Virus record (IMG/VR): IMGVR_UViG_3300027793_001680
Coordinates: 1 to 21,636 of that record
Source of the DNA: a virus
Direction: 5' to 3' (one strand)
DNA: 21,636 nucleotides
Position 1 is the first letter of the stretch. Each line of letters starts with the position of its first letter. The notes under the pieces were generated by a model that was not told the origin of the DNA, did not search any database, and was given only the letters and a program-made list of their open reading frames with translations. A program made the position numbers and the translations under genes. Below are positions 18,848-21,636 of the stretch, one piece after another.

Positions 18848-19021
18848 ATGGATATCTCGACCGTTCTGTCCCGCATGTACGCCTTCGCCAAGACCACCAA
18901 GGACGATGTGGCCTCCAATGAGGTTGCTCGAGTCGCTGACCGTCTGGCTCACCAGGGTCCGTTTGAGGCTCAGCTGACCAACGCTGAGATGACTGTCATT
19001 GCCCGCTTTGTCGGTTCATAA
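18848..19021 (+). CDS. Small protein of unknown function, 57 aa
   Basis: ATG 18848 follows AAGGAG nine bases upstream and runs to TAA 19019-19021. The 57-residue product starts MDISTVLSRMYAFAKTTKDD, is helical throughout and ends MTVIARFVGS. The composition is balanced, with moderately hydrophobic helices, so it may be a small helical bundle. No family is recognised. The gene sits between two promoters and uses GC-ending codons, like its neighbours. Confidence 0.72.
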   Translation: MDISTVLSRMYAFAKTTKDDVASNEVARVADRLAHQGPFEAQLTNAEMTVIARFVGS

Positions 19022-19027
19022 AACCTA

Positions 19028-19055
19028 TTGACATTTACCCCAGACTTGATATAAT
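19028..19055 (+). promoter_or_regulatory. Consensus-like sigma70 promoter TTGACA-N16-TATAAT
   Basis: TTGACA (19028-19033), 16-bp spacer, TATAAT (19050-19055), both hexamers perfect. It starts seven bases after the previous stop and drives the tetrapeptide-repeat gene at 19088. Confidence 0.85.
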
Positions 19056-19087
19056 GGTTCATGACCGAATAAGGATGGTATAAGGTA

Positions 19088-19267
19088 ATGAATAAAGTCG
19101 AGAATCAAGTCAGGAATCAAGTCTTGGATCAAGTCTGGAACAAAGGCTGGAATCAAGTCTTGGATCAAGTCAGGAATCAAGTCTTGGATCAAGTCTGGGA
19201 TCAAGGTAAGAATCAAGTCTGGGTTCAAGTCAGGAATCAAGTCTGGGATCAAGTCTGGGATCAAGAA
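19088..19267 (+). repeat. Fifteen degenerate 12-bp tandem repeats
   Basis: Units close to TGGAATCAAGTC follow without interruption from the start codon to the last sense codon. Variation falls mainly in the first and fifth positions (TGG/AGG/TTG and AAT/GAT). The in-phase unit length allows gain or loss of copies without frameshift, so copy number may vary between related phages. Confidence 0.9.
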
Positions 19268-19270
19268 TGA
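19088..19270 (+). CDS. Protein made entirely of tetrapeptide repeats, 60 aa
   Basis: The frame from ATG 19088 to TGA 19268-19270 consists of exactly 15 units of four residues, consensus [W/R/L]-[N/D]-Q-V, starting MNKV-ENQV-RNQV-LDQV and ending WDQV-WDQE. It could form a coiled or solenoid structure with Val and the aromatic/Arg positions on separate faces, or be unstructured. Because the DNA unit is 12 bp, other frames on both strands are open too, so coding is not proven by openness. The perfect promoter at 19028, AAGG before the ATG and overlap with the next gene (ATGATG) favour this frame. The function is unknown. Confidence 0.6.
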   Translation: MNKVENQVRNQVLDQVWNKGWNQVLDQVRNQVLDQVWDQGKNQVWVQVRNQVWDQVWDQE

Positions 19271-19452
19271 TGTATCTGGTAAGTTTTACTAACTTTGGTT
19301 ATACTAAAGACTTTGACTCTAAGGAAAAAGCTCTTATCTATATGGAAAGAGCTTGTCTTGAGTCTGTTCTTATGACTGAGAAGGGTGAAGTTCTTGGTGG
19401 ATTCTCTCCCATCTCTGGTTACAAAAAAATGGTTGACTTTAATCTGACTTGA
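19267..19452 (+). CDS. Small protein of unknown function, 61 aa
   Basis: The ATG at 19267 overlaps the stop of the repeat gene (ATGATG), and a second in-frame ATG follows directly. The 61-residue product, MMYLVSFTNFGYTKDFDSKEKALIYMERAC and onward to an end at VDFNLT, looks like a small alpha/beta domain: strand, then helix (SKEKALIYMERACLESV), then hairpin (TEKGEVLGGFSP). Such short beta-alpha-beta proteins are common in phage early regions. Its last codons contain the -35 of the next promoter, an economical overlap. Codons are less GC-rich than in the genes at 18258-19021. Confidence 0.7.
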   Translation: MMYLVSFTNFGYTKDFDSKEKALIYMERACLESVLMTEKGEVLGGFSPISGYKKMVDFNLT

Positions 19453-19460
19453 TATAAAAT
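19433..19460 (+). promoter_or_regulatory. Sigma70-like promoter TTGACT-N16-TAAAAT
   Basis: TTGACT (19433-19438), 16-bp spacer, TAAAAT (19455-19460); TATAAA with a shorter spacer is the alternative. The TTGACTTTAATCT start is identical to that at 18498 and 18792, but the palindrome is broken (CTGACTTG replaces CAGATTA). It drives the DUF932 gene. Confidence 0.7.
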
Positions 19461-19488
19461 CCGACTATCAACACAAAAGAGGAAGACA

Positions 19489-20442
19489 ATGGCTCACAAT
19501 ATCGAAATGATCAACGGTAAGGCTCAGATGGCATATGCTGGTGCTAAGCCTTGGCACGGTCTTGGCACGGAAGTTCCTGCCGACCTGACTCCCGTCCAGA
19601 TGCTTGAGGCTGCAGGTCTCAACTGGGAGGTGGAGAAGATCAAGGCTTATGCTAAGGTTGGTGGTAAGAACATCGACGTTGGTCGCTCTGCTCTTGTTCG
19701 TAAGATGGACAATAAGATCCTGGATATCGTGTCGAACGACTGGAATCCGGTGCAGAACTCTGAGGCGTTTGAGTTCTTCAACGACTTCATCGCCGAGGGT
19801 GACATGGAAATGCACACCGCCGGCTCTCTGGCCGATGGTCAGATTGTCTGGGCTCTGGCAAAGGTTAAGGACGGGTTCGACCTGTTCGGTGGTGATGAAG
19901 TCGAGTCCTACCTGCACTTCACCAACTTCCACAAGTACGGCTTCTCCACCGACGTTCGGTTCACTCCGATCCGTGTGGTCTGCAACAATACTCTTACGCT
20001 CTCTCTTAACACCAAGGTAGAGCGCTTTGTCAAGATCAGCCATCGCCGTGAGTTCAATGGTGATAACGTGAAGCTGATGCTTGGTATTGCCCAGGAGAAG
20101 CTTGCCAAGTACAAGGAAATGGCAGCATTCCTTGGCACCAAGCGCTACACCAACGAGAACATGGTTGACTACTTCAAGCGTGTGTTCCCGGTTGCTGGTG
20201 GTCCTGATGCTAAGAAGGAACTGAGCAAGAACGCTAAGGTTGCTCTGTCCGTGGTCGATACTCAGCCTGGTGCTGACTTTGCCCGTGGTTCTTTCTGGCA
20301 GCTGTTTAACACGGTGACCTATACCGCCGATCATCTTCTTGGTCGTACTCAGGATTCTCGACTGCAGTCTGCTTGGTACGGCAATGGTCGTAACATGAAG
20401 ACCAAGGCTCTGGAGACTGCTTTAGAGATGGCAAACGCCTAA
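19489..20442 (+). CDS. DUF932 family (phage/plasmid-like) protein, 317 aa
   Basis: The 317-residue protein matches the phage/plasmid-like DUF932 family in order: PWHGLGTEVPADLTPVQMLEAAGLNWEVE (21-49), a strand-rich region, SALVRKMDNKILDIVSNDWNPVQNSEAFEFFND (67-99), HTAGSLADGQIVWALAKV (109-126), YLHFTNFHKYGFSTDVRFTPIRVVCNNTLTLSL (140-172), and a helical C-terminal half. Family members are common on phages, plasmids and integrative elements; their biochemical function is not established. GAGGAA lies upstream of the ATG, and promoter 19433 drives it. Codons are moderately GC-ending. An antisense open frame of similar length is a shadow. Confidence 0.93.
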   Translation: MAHNIEMINGKAQMAYAGAKPWHGLGTEVPADLTPVQMLEAAGLNWEVEKIKAYAKVGGKNIDVGRSALVRKMDNKILDIVSNDWNPVQNSEAFEFFNDFIAEGDMEMHTAGSLADGQIVWALAKVKDGFDLFGGDEVESYLHFTNFHKYGFSTDVRFTPIRVVCNNTLTLSLNTKVERFVKISHRREFNGDNVKLMLGIAQEKLAKYKEMAAFLGTKRYTNENMVDYFKRVFPVAGGPDAKKELSKNAKVALSVVDTQPGADFARGSFWQLFNTVTYTADHLLGRTQDSRLQSAWYGNGRNMKTKALETALEMANA

Positions 20443-20450
20443 AAAATAGG

Positions 20451-20479
20451 TTGACACAACTTCCACTTTGATATATAAC
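20451..20479 (+). promoter_or_regulatory. Sigma70-like promoter TTGACA-N17-TATAAC
   Basis: TTGACA (20451-20456), 17-bp spacer, TATAAC (20474-20479), nine bases after the DUF932 stop. It drives the 117-aa gene at 20513, with a leader of about 27 bases and a good Shine-Dalgarno (AAAGGAC). Confidence 0.78.
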
Positions 20480-20512
20480 TATACTTACCAAAACACAGAA
20501 AGGACTAAAAAC

Positions 20513-20866
20513 ATGAAGACTTTTACTCGTATGGCTGCCCAGGGTGACTTCCTCATTCTGCGGATCGACACTCTTCCTACAAACGTGGAGCGCATTGCTC
20601 CCAACGAGCGTAACCATATCGTGGTTGCCCATTCTGAAACTGGTCATGACCACGTGATGGTTGCTGATCGTGTGACTGCCTACAAGACCACTGGTACCAA
20701 GGACGTTGACCTCTACGAGATGTTCCTCTCCGTTGAGGCTCCTACGGAAATCAACCACCTTCGTTCCTTTGATACCCACGAGACTCTTCTGGTTCCTCCT
20801 GGTAACTACACTGTTCGCCGTCAGCGTGAATATGTTGCCGAGGGCTTCCGTCGGGCTCAGGACTAA
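20513..20866 (+). CDS. Conserved phage protein of unknown function, 117 aa
   Basis: The frame extends upstream to about 20468, but those codons lie in the promoter; AAAGGACT and the ATG at 20513 define the start. The 117-residue product reads MKTFTRMAAQGDFLILRIDTLP, then a region with HIVVAHSETGHDHVMVADRVTAYK, LRSFDTHETLLVPPGNYTVRRQREYV and a final AEGFRRAQD. The alternating beta pattern with several histidines (SETGHDHV, DTHE) suggests a small barrel that might bind metal. I have seen similar sequences beside DUF6745-type genes in phages and bacteria. No function is known. Confidence 0.82.
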   Translation: MKTFTRMAAQGDFLILRIDTLPTNVERIAPNERNHIVVAHSETGHDHVMVADRVTAYKTTGTKDVDLYEMFLSVEAPTEINHLRSFDTHETLLVPPGNYTVRRQREYVAEGFRRAQD

Positions 20867-20894
20867 CTCTTACACCTCTTCAGTCTGTCATTAA

Positions 20895-20900
20895 TATAAT
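20895..20900 (+). promoter_or_regulatory. Possible promoter -10 element TATAAT
   Basis: A perfect TATAAT lies 15 bases before the ATG at 20916. No good -35 is found at 16-18 bp (TTACAC at 20870 has a 19-bp spacer), so it would be weaker than its neighbours or need an activator. AGGAG follows for the next gene. Confidence 0.4.
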
Positions 20901-20915
20901 CTAGGAGTCTATACT

Positions 20916-21636
20916 ATGAAGAAGATCGACAAGCTTACTCCTGCTCAGGAAGCTATGCTAGAGGTCTATCGTGACAAGTGGATCAAGATCGGTCTGTCCA
21001 CCGACCGTGTTGATCCTGCACAGGCTGAAGAGGCTGTAAAGCTTCTGTATAAGTGCGGTGGTCTTAGTGCACCTGATAAGATCGTGTTTGCCAATGGCCC
21101 ACTTCATGCCAAGAAGATCCTTGGCGATCGGTCCGTGACTGAGAGCTGTGTTTATGGTTCTCATGAGGCCGCATGGCTTTCCTTCTATGACTTCATGCAG
21201 AATGAGGTTGGTATTGACCTTGAAGGTAAGCTTGATGGTCTCTGGGCTGTTGCCAAGACTTGCGGTTGGGTTTCCTGCTATGACACTCTAGCGGTTGTGC
21301 AGGATCGCCCAGTCCACATCAAGATGGATGAAGACAACCGACTGCATTCCGAGACTGGTCCTGCCATTCTCTATGCTGATGGGTTTGCCGTCTATGCTTG
21401 GCATGGTGTCCGTGTTCCTTCGGAATGGATTGAAAACAAGTCCAGTCTGACTGCTAAGATGGCACTGACTTGGGAAAACATGGAGCAGCGTCGAGCTGCT
21501 TGTGAAATCCTTGGTTGGGTTCATATCCTTGATGAACTTAATGCCACTGTGATTGACCAGGATGAGGATCCTCAGATCGGTACCCTTCTGGAGGTTGATA
21601 TTCCTGACATTGGTCGGGAGAAGTTCCTCAAGGTAC
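20916..21636 (+). CDS. DUF6745-like protein, 5' part (partial)
   Basis: ATG 20916, after AGGAG, opens a frame without stop to the window edge (240 codons). The first part is helical (MKKIDKLTPAQEAMLEVYRDKWIKIGLSTD), and later comes RPVHIKMDEDNRLHSETGPAILYADGFAVYAWHGVRVPSEWIEN, then ENMEQRRAACEILGW. This is the pattern of DUF6745: a degenerate hydrophilic D-x-x-x-R-L-H-S-x-x-GPA-x-x-Y-x-DG repeat followed by the W-x-GVxVP turn and an N-x-E-x-R-R helix. Proteins of this type occur in phages and bacteria, with no known activity. Its pairing with the preceding 117-aa gene may be conserved. Confidence 0.85.
   Translation, partial: MKKIDKLTPAQEAMLEVYRDKWIKIGLSTDRVDPAQAEEAVKLLYKCGGLSAPDKIVFANGPLHAKKILGDRSVTESCVYGSHEAAWLSFYDFMQNEVGIDLEGKLDGLWAVAKTCGWVSCYDTLAVVQDRPVHIKMDEDNRLHSETGPAILYADGFAVYAWHGVRVPSEWIENKSSLTAKMALTWENMEQRRAACEILGWVHILDELNATVIDQDEDPQIGTLLEVDIPDIGREKFLKV

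Noticed and set aside
19025-19264. Minus-strand open frame across the 12-bp repeats
   Set aside because: It is a by-product of the in-phase tandem repeat; it lacks a promoter and RBS on that strand, and its product is just an Ile/Pro/Asp repeat.
19088-19267. Tandem array as a CRISPR
   Set aside because: Units are contiguous 12-mers without spacers, so this is a tandem repeat and not a repeat-spacer array.
19468-20334. A 288-codon minus-strand open frame opposite DUF932
   Set aside because: The plus-strand DUF932 match, promoter and RBS are clear; the antisense frame has no start signal and no recognisable domain.
1-21636. tRNA genes
   Set aside because: No cloverleaf with a GGTTCRANNC T-arm was found by eye; intergenic gaps are too small except 17760-18257, which holds repeats. 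A tRNAscan run would settle this.

Overview
This window looks like part of the genome of a large, strictly lytic T4-superfamily tailed phage (myovirus-like). The evidence is a T4-type RNase H/flap exonuclease gene, class Ia ribonucleotide reductase genes (nrdA, nrdB) with a glutaredoxin, flavin-dependent thymidylate synthase (thyX), phoH, a DUF6433-type protein, GIY-YIG homing endonucleases, tightly overlapping ATGA/TAATG gene junctions and T4-style regulatory hairpins. The host cannot be read directly; it should be Gram-negative, because there is an exported RlpA-type cell-wall enzyme and a heptose-type sugar module.

Left arm (1-16087, + strand, AT-rich). Genes are packed head to tail: small unknown proteins, thyX, nrdA, a 62-aa conserved protein and nrdB; a GIY-YIG protein behind an RBS hairpin; a 30-residue basic protein; a YkuK-like RNase H fold protein; an exported RlpA-like enzyme; glutaredoxin; a WYL_2-like protein; and a SpeD-like AdoMet decarboxylase homologue. 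A sugar block follows (HxGH nucleotidyltransferase, methyltransferase, GmhA-type SIS isomerase, GT4 glycosyltransferase). After a strong sigma70-like promoter come a 125-aa protein and the T4-type rnh gene, split in two by an antisense GIY-YIG endonuclease. The arm ends with DUF6433, two small proteins, phoH, a PD-(D/E)XK nuclease and a two-TM holin-like protein, closed by a bidirectional terminator at 16090-16118.

Right arm (16121-21636). A minus-strand operon (two small proteins, an AAA ATPase and a 38-aa acidic protein) diverges from a plus-strand series of short transcription units. Between them lies about 500 bp without a gene (17760-18257), filled with copies of a 12-bp repeat in both orientations, GATATC-centred elements, poly-A/T tracts and a 130-bp nested inverted repeat. 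It resembles a replication origin or a major control region. Most right-arm genes have their own consensus-like sigma70 promoter, several with a shared core and a palindromic operator-like spacer. Much of this arm uses GC-ending codons, unlike the left arm. This is what an early, host-polymerase-dependent region would look like.

How it fits together: the left arm makes deoxynucleotides (NrdAB plus glutaredoxin, ThyX), processes nucleic acid and supplies a sugar-transfer pathway. The most notable signals are translational switches: two start sites are hidden in hairpins whose 5' arm would be removed by transcription from a late-promoter-like octamer just upstream, and a third start site has its Shine-Dalgarno brought to the ATG by a hairpin. 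All functional calls come from reading the sequence; no database search was run.
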